The notes beneath the pieces are model-generated. The model was not told the DNA's origin. It saw only the letters and a program-made list of their open reading frames with translations, and did not search any database. Both the position numbers and the translations under genes were made by a program. A DNA stretch of 64,000 nucleotides from Aquincolibacterium sp964606385 (lineage in GTDB: Bacteria > Omnitrophota > Omnitrophia > Omnitrophales > Aquincolibacteriaceae): contig CAZSFZ010000001.1 of NCBI GenBank assembly GCA_964606385.1, positions 166,163-230,162 on the forward strand, written 5' to 3'. Of the stretch, positions 9,801 through 18,534 are shown in pieces. Numbering within the stretch: the stretch's first letter is position 1; each line of letters opens with the position of its first letter.

Positions 9801-10609
9801 TGGAAATATTCCCCTTTGTAAACGAATTGGGCTTTGCCCTCCAAAAAGACTTTGGTGATCTCATCCCCCTGCTTCTGCATATCGATCCGGAGTTTCTCGC
9901 CGCTTTGGGTCAGCACGCTCACGGGAGAACCGACCAGCCCCTTAAGCACGCTTATGACGGCCGACGCGGTCGAACCCGTCCCACACGCGAGCGTCTCGTT
10001 CTCGACACCGCGCTCATACGTCCTCACGGCGATCTCTTTCTTGCCCCTGACCTCCACAAAATTCACGTTCGTTCCGAAGGGTTGGAAACGCGCGTGGTTA
10101 CGGATCGCCTTTCCCATATCGAACACGGGAACTTTCCCGAGGTCTTCCGCGAAGATCACCGTGTGCGGCACGCCGGTGTCCAGGAACGCATAACGCACTT
10201 TCTGCTTGCAGGCTTCCAGTGTGTTTTCCATTTCAAAAATACGCGGCTTCACCAGCTGCACCTTGATCTGGTCTTTTTCTCCGACCACCGCTTCGATCAG
10301 TCCGGACCCGGATTCAAAGGTCATGCGCGATGAATATTTCAAAATGTTGTAAGCATAAAGCGCGATGCAGCGGAAACCGTTCCCGCAGGCCGCGGCTTCC
10401 GAACCGTCCGAATTGATGATCCGCATCTTGAAATTCGCCGTCTTGGAATTCTCAAAAAGGAGGACCCCATCGGCCCCGGCCCCAAGATGAGGACGGCAGA
10501 TCTCGCGGGTGAACGCAAGCGCGTCCTTCACGATCCCGCGGCGGTTGTCCACCACCACAAAATCATTTCCCGAAGCGACCATCTTGTAAAAAGGAATAGA
10601 GTTTTTCAT
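9797..10609 (-). CDS. dapF: Diaminopimelate epimerase
   Basis: Interconverts LL- and meso-diaminopimelate for peptidoglycan and lysine. Both catalytic cysteines are in place, ACGNGFRC and ACGTGSTAS, each in its conserved loop. The frame opens at 10669, but ATG 10609 gives the usual N-terminus (KMVASGNDF follows) and 270 residues. No strong Shine-Dalgarno precedes it. A possible extended -10 box lies about 50 nt upstream, so dapF-A-B may also have its own promoter. Confidence 0.95.
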   Translation of the reverse strand: MKNSIPFYKMVASGNDFVVVDNRRGIVKDALAFTREICRPHLGAGADGVLLFENSKTANFKMRIINSDGSEAAACGNGFRCIALYAYNILKYSSRMTFESGSGLIEAVVGEKDQIKVQLVKPRIFEMENTLEACKQKVRYAFLDTGVPHTVIFAEDLGKVPVFDMGKAIRNHARFQPFGTNVNFVEVRGKKEIAVRTYERGVENETLACGTGSTASAVISVLKGLVGSPVSVLTQSGEKLRIDMQKQGDEITKVFLEGKAQFVYKGEYFQ

Positions 10610-10659
10610 CGTCCAAACTAAGGTTAAGGACTTGATGCGACTCAAGTTGCGAGGGGCGT

Positions 10660-10668
10660 ATTGTACCA
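10660..10668 (-). promoter_or_regulatory. Possible extended -10 promoter before dapF
   Basis: On the minus strand TGG-TACAAT forms an extended -10 element (TGN plus TACAAT), about 50 nt before the dapF ATG. There is no good -35 hexamer at 17 nt (TTCCAC). It may allow dapF-A-B to be transcribed apart from the polyamine genes upstream. Confidence 0.35.
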
Positions 10669-10739
10669 AAGAACCGCTTTCCGTGGAACGGGAAACGTCT
10701 ATAGGAAAACCGCTGAAAAACGAGCCTTGTTCTCTTCAG

Positions 10740-11927
10740 CTAGACTAGAATAATACGAGCAGGCTCGAAGCCGTTGAAATTAGGCACAGCGCTCGCGCAG
10801 GAATAGGCGCCGATATTTTTGGCGTAGACCACATCGCCCGGATAGAGTTCCGGAAGCTCTTCGTTGTTGGAAAGGATATCGAAGGAATCGCAGGTCGGGC
10901 CGGCAAGCGTGCTCTTGTACTTGGCTCCGCGCCGCAGGGTCTTGAACTCGTACTTGCAGTGGTCAAAGACCATCCCGGAAAAATCCTGATAGACCCCGTC
11001 GTTCAGGTAGTAAAAATTCTGGTTGTCGCGGAACGCCCGGCCGATCACCTGCGTCACGAGGATCCCCGAAGGCCCCGCGAAAAAACGGCCCGGTTCGGCG
11101 ATGAATTCCGTCTGCTTTGAGAAAAGGGCTTTCATTTGCTTGCGGATCTCGGCCGCCATGCGCTCGAAGTTGATGCCGATCTCGTTCTCGAAGTGCTGGA
11201 TCGGGAACCCGCCGCCGATATCCACGATCTTAAGCGGCATGTCGTTCTCTTTCGCTTCCCGAAAAATATTCGCGGTGAGCTCGAGCGCCTGCAGGTAATT
11301 TTCGACGTTCGTCGACTGAGACCCGACATGGAAACTCACGCCCTTGGGCACAAGCCCGAGGCTCTTCGCCTTCCGGAGAAGGTAGAAAGCCTGGTCCGGC
11401 TCCGCGCCGAATTTAAGCGAGAGCTGCACCACACTCCCCCGGTTCGCGACCTTAATGCGGACGATCACATGCGCCTTGGGGAAATTCTCGGCGATCTTGT
11501 AGAGCTCGGCTTCGTTGTCGAACGTCATCAGTTTGACGCCGCGGCGGCGCGCTGTGTTGAGATCTTCTTTAGATTTGATCGTGTTCGCGAAAATGATGCG
11601 GCCCGGGGACACACCGTGTTTCAGCACCGATTTCATCTCGGCCGCGCTTGCCACGTCAAAGCTCGCGCCGAGTTCCGCGAAGGTCTTCACGATCTTCGGG
11701 TTCGGGTTGGCCTTGATGGCGTAGTACGGTGTCACTTCCGGAAAGGCCTTCGTAAAGCGGGCGTACTGCTTTTCGAGCACGCTCTTGCGGATCAGCATAA
11801 AAGGGGTTTTATGCTTTTTGAGCATCGTGCGGATAAGGTTTTCGACCCCGGAGATCTCGGCCGGTTTCGGCGGCTTATTGATCAGGATAGGCGTATTCCC
11901 GTTCAGGGGCGGTGCCTGTTTTATCAA
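10740..11927 (-). CDS. Ornithine-type decarboxylase (PLP fold III)
   Basis: Probably forms putrescine from ornithine. 395 residues of the alanine-racemase/ODC fold. The PLP lysine lies in YAIKANPNP, the glycine-rich phosphate site in DIGGGFP, and the catalytic Cys-Asp in GPTCDSFDI. That Cys-Asp form is typical of ornithine/lysine decarboxylases. The lysA product nearby carries the Cys-Glu-Ser form (GPICESGDFF), so the two paralogues can be told apart. The start is TTG 11927, with AAAGGG as Shine-Dalgarno inside the end of the homospermidine synthase gene 4 nt upstream. The coupling to that gene, which consumes putrescine, supports ornithine as substrate. Lysine or carboxynorspermidine are alternatives. 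Confidence 0.85.
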   Translation of the reverse strand: MIKQAPPLNGNTPILINKPPKPAEISGVENLIRTMLKKHKTPFMLIRKSVLEKQYARFTKAFPEVTPYYAIKANPNPKIVKTFAELGASFDVASAAEMKSVLKHGVSPGRIIFANTIKSKEDLNTARRRGVKLMTFDNEAELYKIAENFPKAHVIVRIKVANRGSVVQLSLKFGAEPDQAFYLLRKAKSLGLVPKGVSFHVGSQSTNVENYLQALELTANIFREAKENDMPLKIVDIGGGFPIQHFENEIGINFERMAAEIRKQMKALFSKQTEFIAEPGRFFAGPSGILVTQVIGRAFRDNQNFYYLNDGVYQDFSGMVFDHCKYEFKTLRRGAKYKSTLAGPTCDSFDILSNNEELPELYPGDVVYAKNIGAYSCASAVPNFNGFEPARIILV

Positions 11928-11930
11928 CGC

Positions 11931-13439
11931 TTAGACCCTTTCGTCCACAAGGAATGATTTGAACTGCCAGAGGTCTTTTTCCCGGGGGGCCTCGGACCCG
12001 AACTTCAGATATTTTTGATTGAGGTTCTTGAGCGGCGTCCAATCCGAGGGGATCGAGACGAGCGGGACGATATAAGGCGTCGCGAACTTCAGGATGAATT
12101 CATGATCGATGTCATCCGGAAGCAGGAACCCTTCTCGGGGGTTCTGGATCATCCAGAGCGCGGCCGCGACGACCGAGACCGCGACCTGAAGCGTGGTCGC
12201 CTGCTGATGCGGAACAAGCTTGCGCGTCGTGTGGATATCGAGAAGACTGCCGCACCACCACGACTTGAAATCGTGCCCCATAAGGAGCACGCCGAGTTCA
12301 TCGCGGCCGTCAATGATATCGTCAGAAAGGATGCGCTGCTTTTCCTGCATCTTGTACTGACGCATCCGGAGCTCGTGCATGGAAAGGATCGCCGCGTCCG
12401 AAGGACAATACGCGTAATGCACCGTCGGGCGATAAACGGCTTTGCCGTTCTCCCAGACCGTCAGCCGGTCCGAAAGACTGTAAGCTTCTCCATGACGGAT
12501 CACCATACCGTTGATCTCGCCGCAGGGCACCCAGGAACGGACCCAGGTGTTCATGCCAAGGGTCCCGAGACAGATCTGATTCTTAGGACCTGTTTTGTGT
12601 TCAAAACCATCTTTCGGAAGTTTCTTTTCGTGGGTCCCCCATCCCATTTCGGCCGGAGCCACACCTTCTTCGTAAAAGCCTTCGATCGACCAGGTGTTCA
12701 CGAACTCATTTACCTGTTTCGGCTTGTCCGTGATCTGGGTGTCGCGTTCGCTGACATGAATGACCTTCGTACCGGTCACTTGCGCGAGCTTCGGGAAATT
12801 CTTCTCGACGAGGAAGCGCTTAAGGTCCTTGACGCGCGGATCGGAAGGTTTTGTTTGGATGATCTTTTTGGCGATATCGATCAAGGCCTTCTTCGTGAAA
12901 TGGGAAACCAGGCCGGGATTCGCGCCGTGGTCCACGATGGCGGTGGTGCCTTTCTTGTTGCCCCACTTGTCCGTCATGAGCTTGCGGAGCTTCATATGGC
13001 GGTGATAGAGCGTGTACTGCGTCGGATCGGTCCGCTTGTCGTCACGGTACGGGTCCCATTCCTCGACTGAAGTATTCACATAGAGGACATTGTTCGCGCG
13101 GCACCAGTCGAGGATCTCCCAGCAGTCGATATTCCAGGCAAGATCGATGATCATGTCCCCGGAACCCACGTATTTCGCGAGAAGCTTCTTGTAATTCTGT
13201 TCGGTAATCTTATCGAAGACGTAGCGGACGCCTTTTTTGAGGGCGTCTTTCACGCGGGCGCGGTTGTCCACGAAATCCATGATCGTGATGTTCTTGGCCG
13301 GCATTCCGAAGTGCCGGAGCACAAGCGGCACGGTGCACTGCGACACGCCCCCGCATCCGAGGATGAGGAGTTTGCCTCCGAATTTCACTTTGGTTTTAGG
13401 AATGCTCGCCTTGACCTTCGGGTATTTAAATCCGCTCAT
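11931..13439 (-). CDS. hss: Homospermidine synthase
   Basis: Makes sym-homospermidine from two putrescines (NAD-dependent aminobutyl transfer). 502 residues from ATG 13439, preceded by GGAGAA. An N-terminal Rossmann motif (LGCGGVSQCT) is followed by several blocks I recognise from bacterial homospermidine synthases: ANPGLVSHF, HVSERDTQ, NTWSIEGFYEEG, GWGTHEKKLPKDG, YRPTVHYAYCPSDAAILS and DELGVLLMGH. It belongs to the saccharopine-dehydrogenase-like superfamily, but these blocks separate it from lysine-pathway enzymes. It has its own likely promoter and leads the group hss, decarboxylase, dapF, dapA, dapB. Confidence 0.9.
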   Translation of the reverse strand: MSGFKYPKVKASIPKTKVKFGGKLLILGCGGVSQCTVPLVLRHFGMPAKNITIMDFVDNRARVKDALKKGVRYVFDKITEQNYKKLLAKYVGSGDMIIDLAWNIDCWEILDWCRANNVLYVNTSVEEWDPYRDDKRTDPTQYTLYHRHMKLRKLMTDKWGNKKGTTAIVDHGANPGLVSHFTKKALIDIAKKIIQTKPSDPRVKDLKRFLVEKNFPKLAQVTGTKVIHVSERDTQITDKPKQVNEFVNTWSIEGFYEEGVAPAEMGWGTHEKKLPKDGFEHKTGPKNQICLGTLGMNTWVRSWVPCGEINGMVIRHGEAYSLSDRLTVWENGKAVYRPTVHYAYCPSDAAILSMHELRMRQYKMQEKQRILSDDIIDGRDELGVLLMGHDFKSWWCGSLLDIHTTRKLVPHQQATTLQVAVSVVAAALWMIQNPREGFLLPDDIDHEFILKFATPYIVPLVSIPSDWTPLKNLNQKYLKFGSEAPREKDLWQFKSFLVDERV

Positions 13440-13485
13440 TTTGTTTCTTTTTCTCCGTTCTCCGGTTTTGAAGTTAGGGGCCCGA

Positions 13486-13514
13486 ATATTACAACAAAAA
13501 AGAGACACCTTCAA
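13486..13514 (-). promoter_or_regulatory. Candidate promoter of the hss-decarboxylase-dap genes
   Basis: Minus strand TTGAAG-N17-TAATAT (-35 at 13509-13514, -10 at 13486-13491; each matches four of six consensus bases). The transcript would start about 40 nt before the hss ATG. The -35 overlaps the arm of the terminator-like hairpin that follows lysA. Confidence 0.4.
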
Positions 13515-13550
13515 TCAATTCGAAGGATTTCACGAAGGATCGGAAGGTGT
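13494..13550 (-). terminator. Terminator-like hairpin after lysA
   Basis: Directly after the lysA stop, ACACCTTC (minus strand) can pair with GAAGGTGT (13505-13512 with 13543-13550). It is followed on the minus strand by TCTCTTTTTT. The loop is long (30 nt), so efficiency is uncertain. It would separate the arg-lysA transcript from the hss transcript. Confidence 0.45.
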
Positions 13551-13551
13551 T

Positions 13552-14826
13552 TTAAACTCGTTCGCCGCGGACGAGGTCCTGGTAGGTCTCGCGTTTACGG
13601 ACCACCTTAAAAGCGGAACCTTTGACCATCACTTCGCACGCCCGGGGACGGGAATTGTAATTCGAAGCCATGGTGAATCCGTAGGCGCCGGTGGTCATAA
13701 TGGCCAGATGATCGCCCGCTTTCATTTCCAGGAGCTCGCGGTTCTTCGCGAAAAAATCGCCGCTTTCACAGATCGGCCCGACGACATCGTAGACCCACGC
13801 GTGCGCGTTTTCGTTTTTCGCAACCGGCCAGATATGATGAAAGGCGTTATAGAACGCGGGACGGATGAAATCATTCATGCCCGCGTCCACGATCGCGAAC
13901 TTCTTCACGTCCGTTTCCTTCACATAGATCACCTTCGTCGCGAGAATGCCGCTGTTGGCCGCGATGAAACGCCCCGGCTCGAAGATGAGCTGGAACTTCC
14001 GTTTTTTAAAAAGAGGCAGGATCTTCCGCGCGAATTCATCCGCCGTTTGGGGATTTTCATCGCTGTAAATGGCGCCGAGGCCGCCGCCCAGGTTCAAGAA
14101 TTTGATCCTGATACCGTCCTGCTGGAGCTCATCGATGAATTCCAGGATCTTCCTGAAAGCTTCCACGAAGGGGTCCCCGTTCTCGATCTGGGAGCCGATA
14201 TGCACATGCACGCCCGTGACCTGCGCATGGCTGAAGTTCCTCGCGCTTTTGAAGATCTCGCGCGCCTTCTCAAAATCGATGCCGAACTTGGTCTCGGCCT
14301 TGCCCGTCGTGATGTATTCGTGGGTATGCGGGTCCACATTCGGATTGATCCGGAGCGACACGTTCACTTTCTTGCGCATCTTTTTGGCAATCGCGTTGAT
14401 CTGTTCGAGTTCCGGCATGGATTCCACGTTAAAAAGAAGGATCCGGGCCTTAATCGCCGCGCGGATCTCTTCCGCCGTTTTCCCGACGCCGGCGTAAACG
14501 ATCTTCTTGCCCTGGCATTTCGCTTTTTTCGCCCGGAAAAGTTCCCCGCCGGAGACAATGTCCAGCCCCGCGCCTTTTTTGACGAGCGCGCGAAGGACCG
14601 CCAGGTTCGAGTTCGCCTTCACCGAATAGCAAATGAGGGGTTTCGCCGACCGGAAGGCCTTCTGGAGCTTGGCGAGATGTTCCGTGAAGGTTTTCTGGCT
14701 GTAGATATAAGCGGGCGTACCCGTTTTTTTCAGGATCTTCGAAGCGCGGACCTTATCGCAATAAAGTTCGCCCTTCTTGTAATAGAAGTCGTGCATTTTC
14801 TCTTCGTGAAAATCGGTACGGGACAT
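13552..14826 (-). CDS. lysA: Diaminopimelate decarboxylase
   Basis: Last step of lysine synthesis, meso-diaminopimelate to lysine. 424 residues with PLP lysine in CYSVKANSN, glycine loop LNLGGGLG, EPGRFIAANSG and the family-specific GPICESGDFF. Start 14826 has GAGGTG 6 nt upstream; a second ATG ten codons later is less well placed. The leader contains a dispersed repeat (14847-14934). It follows argH in the same direction, so arginine and lysine genes are probably co-transcribed. Confidence 0.95.
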   Translation of the reverse strand: MSRTDFHEEKMHDFYYKKGELYCDKVRASKILKKTGTPAYIYSQKTFTEHLAKLQKAFRSAKPLICYSVKANSNLAVLRALVKKGAGLDIVSGGELFRAKKAKCQGKKIVYAGVGKTAEEIRAAIKARILLFNVESMPELEQINAIAKKMRKKVNVSLRINPNVDPHTHEYITTGKAETKFGIDFEKAREIFKSARNFSHAQVTGVHVHIGSQIENGDPFVEAFRKILEFIDELQQDGIRIKFLNLGGGLGAIYSDENPQTADEFARKILPLFKKRKFQLIFEPGRFIAANSGILATKVIYVKETDVKKFAIVDAGMNDFIRPAFYNAFHHIWPVAKNENAHAWVYDVVGPICESGDFFAKNRELLEMKAGDHLAIMTTGAYGFTMASNYNSRPRACEVMVKGSAFKVVRKRETYQDLVRGERV

Positions 14827-14846
14827 TTCAACACCTCATTCATTTA

Positions 14847-14934
14847 ACGTCATTGCGAGAAGCCTCGAAGCGGCGACGCGGCAATCTGGTTTAAATCGAG
14901 ATTGCTTCGCTATCTACGCGGCTTGCAATGGACA
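14847..14934 (-). repeat. Dispersed GTCATTGCGAG-type inverted repeat
   Basis: An 88-bp imperfect inverted repeat between argH and lysA. One end reads CGTCATTGCGAG, the other CTTGCAATGGACA, with GGCAATCT and AGATTGC as inner arms. The wording matches a repeat family I know from many bacterial genomes. It occupies most of the lysA leader. Strand is arbitrary. Confidence 0.75.
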
Positions 14935-14961
14935 GGAACCATTCGACCTAAAAAACCAGCC

Positions 14962-16338
14962 TTACAACGTTTTCTTCCATGCGGCAATCGTTTGCCTGAC
15001 CTGAGCGGGATGCGTGCTTCCGATCGTTTTCTTGCCTTTGACGGACTCTTTCGCATCAAAAAGATCGTGGATGTCCGCGCCGAACTTGGGCGAGAACTTT
15101 TGCCACTCCTTGACGGACCATTCCCGAAGCCTTCTCTCGGATTCGATCGCCTGCCGGACGGTCTGGCCCACAAGAGCATGCGCTTCGCTGAAGGGAACTT
15201 TTTTCCTCACCAGATATTCCAGGATGTCCGTCGCGAAAAGGCTGTCGTCATCAAGCGACTTTGAAAGCGCTTTTTTATTCCAGCTCGCGGAGCCCACGGC
15301 CAGCGCCAGAAGCTCCAGCGCGATCCCCGTCTTTTTCACGGCGTCGAATACCCCGGGCTTGTCCTCCTGAAGGTCCCGGTTATAAGAAAGCGGCAGGCCT
15401 TTTTGAACGGTCAGAAGGGCCTGAAGGTGACCGAAGATCACGCCGGCCCGGCCGCGCACGAGTTCGAACACATCCGGATTTTTCTTCTGCGGCATGAGGC
15501 TCGAGCCCGTCGCGAACGCGTCATCGAGCTCCACGTACCCGAACGCCTCGGAATTCCAGAGAATGAAATCCTCCGAAAGCCTTGAAAGGTGGGTCCACAA
15601 AATGGCAAGGGCGCTCAGGATCTCCGCGAACGATCCCCGGTCGCTCACGGCCGCCATGCTGTTTTTCGCGATCCCGGAAAAACCAAGTTCTTTCATAAGG
15701 AATTTCTGGTCCAAAGGCAGGGCGGAACCCGCGAGCGCGGCCGAACCGAGCGGCAGAATATTGATCCTTTTCATAGCATCCGCGAGACGTCCGTTGTCCT
15801 CATCCAGCATTTCAACATAGGCCAGGAGGTGATGCGCGAGAAGCACCGGCTGCGCTTTCCGCAGATGCGTCATGCCCGGGAAGATGAGGCCTTCCACTTT
15901 TTCCGCGGCGGTCACGAGCGCTTTTTGGAGTTTTTTATTCCTCAACCAGATCTCAGCGACCTTCTCCCGGAGATAGATCCGGGTCGAAGTGATCACGAGA
16001 TCGTTCCGGCTCCGTCCGGTATGAAGTTTTTTCGCCACCGCGCCGGCTTTTTTCTCAAGTTCCGCCTGGATCAGCGTATGGATGTCTTCATATTGGCAGG
16101 CGTAGGCCGCAAGGTCTTTGCCCCCGAAGCTCTTTTCGATGGCGGCGAGCCCTTTCAGGATGGCTTTAGCTTCCGTTCCGGTGATGATCGCGATTTTCGC
16201 GAGCATTTTCGTCCACGCACGGTTCACGCGGAGCTCCGCGTCAAAAAGCTCCTTGTCCGTCGCGAGCGAATAGCTGAAGCATTTGAGCGCCGGATGCATT
16301 TCCTTCTTGAACCTTCCACCCCAGAGTTTTTTTGCCAT
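14962..16338 (-). CDS. argH: Argininosuccinate lyase
   Basis: Cleaves argininosuccinate to arginine and fumarate, the last step of arginine synthesis. 458 residues. The fumarase-superfamily signature GSSLMPQKKNPD with the catalytic serine loop is present, as are the substrate motifs HTGRSRND and the N-terminal LWGGRF. ATG 16338 is preceded by AAGGTGG. It follows argG after an 85-nt spacer that is almost wholly a palindromic repeat. Confidence 0.97.
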   Translation of the reverse strand: MAKKLWGGRFKKEMHPALKCFSYSLATDKELFDAELRVNRAWTKMLAKIAIITGTEAKAILKGLAAIEKSFGGKDLAAYACQYEDIHTLIQAELEKKAGAVAKKLHTGRSRNDLVITSTRIYLREKVAEIWLRNKKLQKALVTAAEKVEGLIFPGMTHLRKAQPVLLAHHLLAYVEMLDEDNGRLADAMKRINILPLGSAALAGSALPLDQKFLMKELGFSGIAKNSMAAVSDRGSFAEILSALAILWTHLSRLSEDFILWNSEAFGYVELDDAFATGSSLMPQKKNPDVFELVRGRAGVIFGHLQALLTVQKGLPLSYNRDLQEDKPGVFDAVKKTGIALELLALAVGSASWNKKALSKSLDDDSLFATDILEYLVRKKVPFSEAHALVGQTVRQAIESERRLREWSVKEWQKFSPKFGADIHDLFDAKESVKGKKTIGSTHPAQVRQTIAAWKKTL

Positions 16339-16344
16339 AAACCA

Positions 16345-16423
16345 CCTTAGCGTATAGGGTTTAGGGTATAGGGCATAGGATATAGTTTCGCTTTTCTAAA
16401 CCCCATCCCCTACCCACTATCCT
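16345..16423 (-). repeat. Word-repeat inverted repeat, arg spacer copy 1
   Basis: Between argG and argH. The left part repeats TAGGGTTTAGGGTATAGGG-like words and the right part the complementary CTAAACCCC/CCCTACCC words, so the spacer can fold on itself. The left edge shares TAGCGTATAGGGTTTAGG with the argB-argD spacer (19743 onward). The element ends exactly at the argG stop. Confidence 0.7.
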
Positions 16424-17608
16424 CTAATTTTTGTACATTCCCTCGTACGGAAGTCCCCAGATCTTCATGAAACCGGCCGAGGCTTTCCGGTCGAACATGT
16501 CGCCTTTCGAGTACGTTGCTAATTTTTCTTTATAAAGAGCGTATTTTGACTCGCGTCCCACACAGATCGCATGGCCCCGGTCGAGCTTGATCCGGACTTT
16601 TCCCGTCACACGCGCCTGATTGGACGCGAAGAAAGCGTCGAGCGACCGCTTGAGCGGCGAGAACCAGAGGCCGAAATACACAAGCTCCGCATATTTTTCC
16701 GTCAGGAGCCGCTTGTAATGGAGAAATTCCCGGTCCATTACAAAGCCTTCGAGTTCTTCGTGGGCTTTTAAAAGCACATCGGCGGCCGGCGCTTCGTAAA
16801 CCTCGCGGCTTTTGATCCCCACGAGTCGGTTCTCGATCATATCAAACCGCCCGACGCCGTACTGTCCGGCGATCATATTCAGTTTTTCGATCAGGTCCAC
16901 AAGCGGCATCCGGGCCCCGTTCAATTTCACCGGCACGCCTTTTTCAAAAGTAATCTCAATATAACGCGGTTTCTTCGGGGCCTTGGCCGGAGCACAGGTC
17001 ATGACATACGCGGCTTCCGGCGGCTCGACCATGGGGTCCTCCAAAATCCCAGCTTCGATCGCGATCCCCCAGATATTTTTGTCGATCGAGTAAGGACTTT
17101 TCTTGGTCACATCGATCGGGATCTCGCGCTCGAGGGCGTACTCGATCTCTTCTTCGCGCGTCTTGAATTCCCAGTCCCGGAGCGGAGCGATGATCTTCAG
17201 TTCCGGATCAAGCGTTCTGACGCCCACCTCAAGCCGCACCTGGTCATTCCCTTTCCCCGTGCAGCCGTGCGCCACATAACCAGCGCCTTCTTTTTGCGCG
17301 ACTTCTACCAAGTGTTTGGCGATCAGGGGCCGTCCAAGCGCCGTCGCGAGCGGGTACTTTCCTTCATAACGCGCGTGCGCCCAAAGCGCCGGCATGATGT
17401 AATCCTTCGCGAATTCTTCCTTGAGGTCCACGATAAAGGTCTTGATCGCGCCCGCGGCCTTGGCTCGCTTGATCAAGGGCGCTTTTTCCTTCACTTCGCC
17501 GATGAACGCCGAAAAGCAGATCACGTCCAACCCGTGGTTTTCCCCGAGCCATTTCACCGCGCAAGAGGTATCAAGCCCTCCGGAATAAGCCAATACGACT
17601 TTCTTCAT
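16424..17608 (-). CDS. argG: Argininosuccinate synthase
   Basis: ATP-dependent joining of citrulline and aspartate. 394 residues. The N-terminal P-loop-like AYSGGLDTSC binds ATP; GCTGKGNDQVR and DRGHAICVGRESKYALY are standard family blocks. ATG 17608 has AAGGAG upstream and overlaps the argF stop (ATGA). It ends at the repeat element that fills the argG-argH spacer. Confidence 0.97.
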   Translation of the reverse strand: MKKVVLAYSGGLDTSCAVKWLGENHGLDVICFSAFIGEVKEKAPLIKRAKAAGAIKTFIVDLKEEFAKDYIMPALWAHARYEGKYPLATALGRPLIAKHLVEVAQKEGAGYVAHGCTGKGNDQVRLEVGVRTLDPELKIIAPLRDWEFKTREEEIEYALEREIPIDVTKKSPYSIDKNIWGIAIEAGILEDPMVEPPEAAYVMTCAPAKAPKKPRYIEITFEKGVPVKLNGARMPLVDLIEKLNMIAGQYGVGRFDMIENRLVGIKSREVYEAPAADVLLKAHEELEGFVMDREFLHYKRLLTEKYAELVYFGLWFSPLKRSLDAFFASNQARVTGKVRIKLDRGHAICVGRESKYALYKEKLATYSKGDMFDRKASAGFMKIWGLPYEGMYKN

Positions 17609-18534
17609 TGGATCGCTCCTTGGTTAAAAAGATAAAGCAAAACAGCTTTTTGAATATGCAGCCGGTTCTCGGCCTCGTCGAACACGACGCAGTTCTTGCT
17701 TTCCATCACATCGTTCGTGATCTCTTCGCCCCGGTGTGCCGGCAGGCAATGCATCACAAGCGCGTCTTTCTTCGCATGCGCGAGAAGCGCCTTATTGATC
17801 TGCATGCCCTTGAAATCCTTAAGCTTTTTCTTCCGCATCGATTCTTCGCCCATGCTGACCCACACATCCGTGTAGATCGCGTCGGCATCCTTCACGGCCT
17901 TCGCGGGATCCGAAAATCCTTCGATCACGGCGCCGGTCTTTTTGGCAATCTGTTTGGCGAGCGCCAAGAGCTTGGGCTTCGGCTGGTATTTCTTGGGCGT
18001 CGCGTACCGAATCTTCGCGCCCAATTTCGCGGCTACAAGCATCAGCGAATGCAGGACATTATTCCCATCGCCCACGAAAGCAAGCACGGGGTCCTTCTCC
18101 GCCGGGATTTTTTCATAAAGCGTCATGTAATCGGCAAGCGCCTGGCACGGATGCTCGAGATCGCTTAAACCGTTGATCACGGGTTTCTCGAAATAGTCCT
18201 GGAATTCGGTAATGGTCCAATGCGAAAAGGTCCTCATCACGACTCCCGAAAGATACCGCGACAGCACGCGCGCGACATCGCGCACTTCTTCCCGGACGCC
18301 GAGCTTGATGTCCTCGGGCCCGAGATAGATCACGCCGCCGCCCATCGAATAAATGCCGGCCTGAAAAGACACCCAGGTCCGCGTCGAGGGCTTCTCAAAA
18401 ATGAACCCGAAGATATGGCCTTCGAGCGCGTCCCGGACTTCCTGGGGACGGGCCTTGACCTTGGCCGCGAGCTCCATGATCTTGCGGATTTCTTCGGAGC
18501 TGAGATCGTTCACTGAGATCAATGATTTGAACAT
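17605..18534 (-). CDS. argF: Ornithine carbamoyltransferase
   Basis: Makes citrulline from ornithine and carbamoyl phosphate. 309 residues. The carbamoyl-phosphate signature KPSTRTWVSF, HPCQALADYMT and the ornithine-binding HCLPAHRGEEI are all seen. I take ATG 18534 rather than the TTG at 18540. The gene overlaps the argD 3' end by 16 nt and argG by 4 nt, so the cluster is tightly packed. The family form is STRTWVSF rather than STRTR; I read this as ordinary ornithine carbamoyltransferase variation, but an acetylornithine carbamoyltransferase cannot be wholly excluded. Confidence 0.92.
   Translation of the reverse strand: MFKSLISVNDLSSEEIRKIMELAAKVKARPQEVRDALEGHIFGFIFEKPSTRTWVSFQAGIYSMGGGVIYLGPEDIKLGVREEVRDVARVLSRYLSGVVMRTFSHWTITEFQDYFEKPVINGLSDLEHPCQALADYMTLYEKIPAEKDPVLAFVGDGNNVLHSLMLVAAKLGAKIRYATPKKYQPKPKLLALAKQIAKKTGAVIEGFSDPAKAVKDADAIYTDVWVSMGEESMRKKKLKDFKGMQINKALLAHAKKDALVMHCLPAHRGEEITNDVMESKNCVVFDEAENRLHIQKAVLLYLFNQGAIQ

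Noticed and set aside
13237..14847. 536-codon frame on the plus strand
   Set aside because: Antisense to lysA, with no recognisable domain.
16345..16423. Telomere-like TTTAGGG words
   Set aside because: Internal, short and palindromic; no sign of a chromosome or plasmid end.
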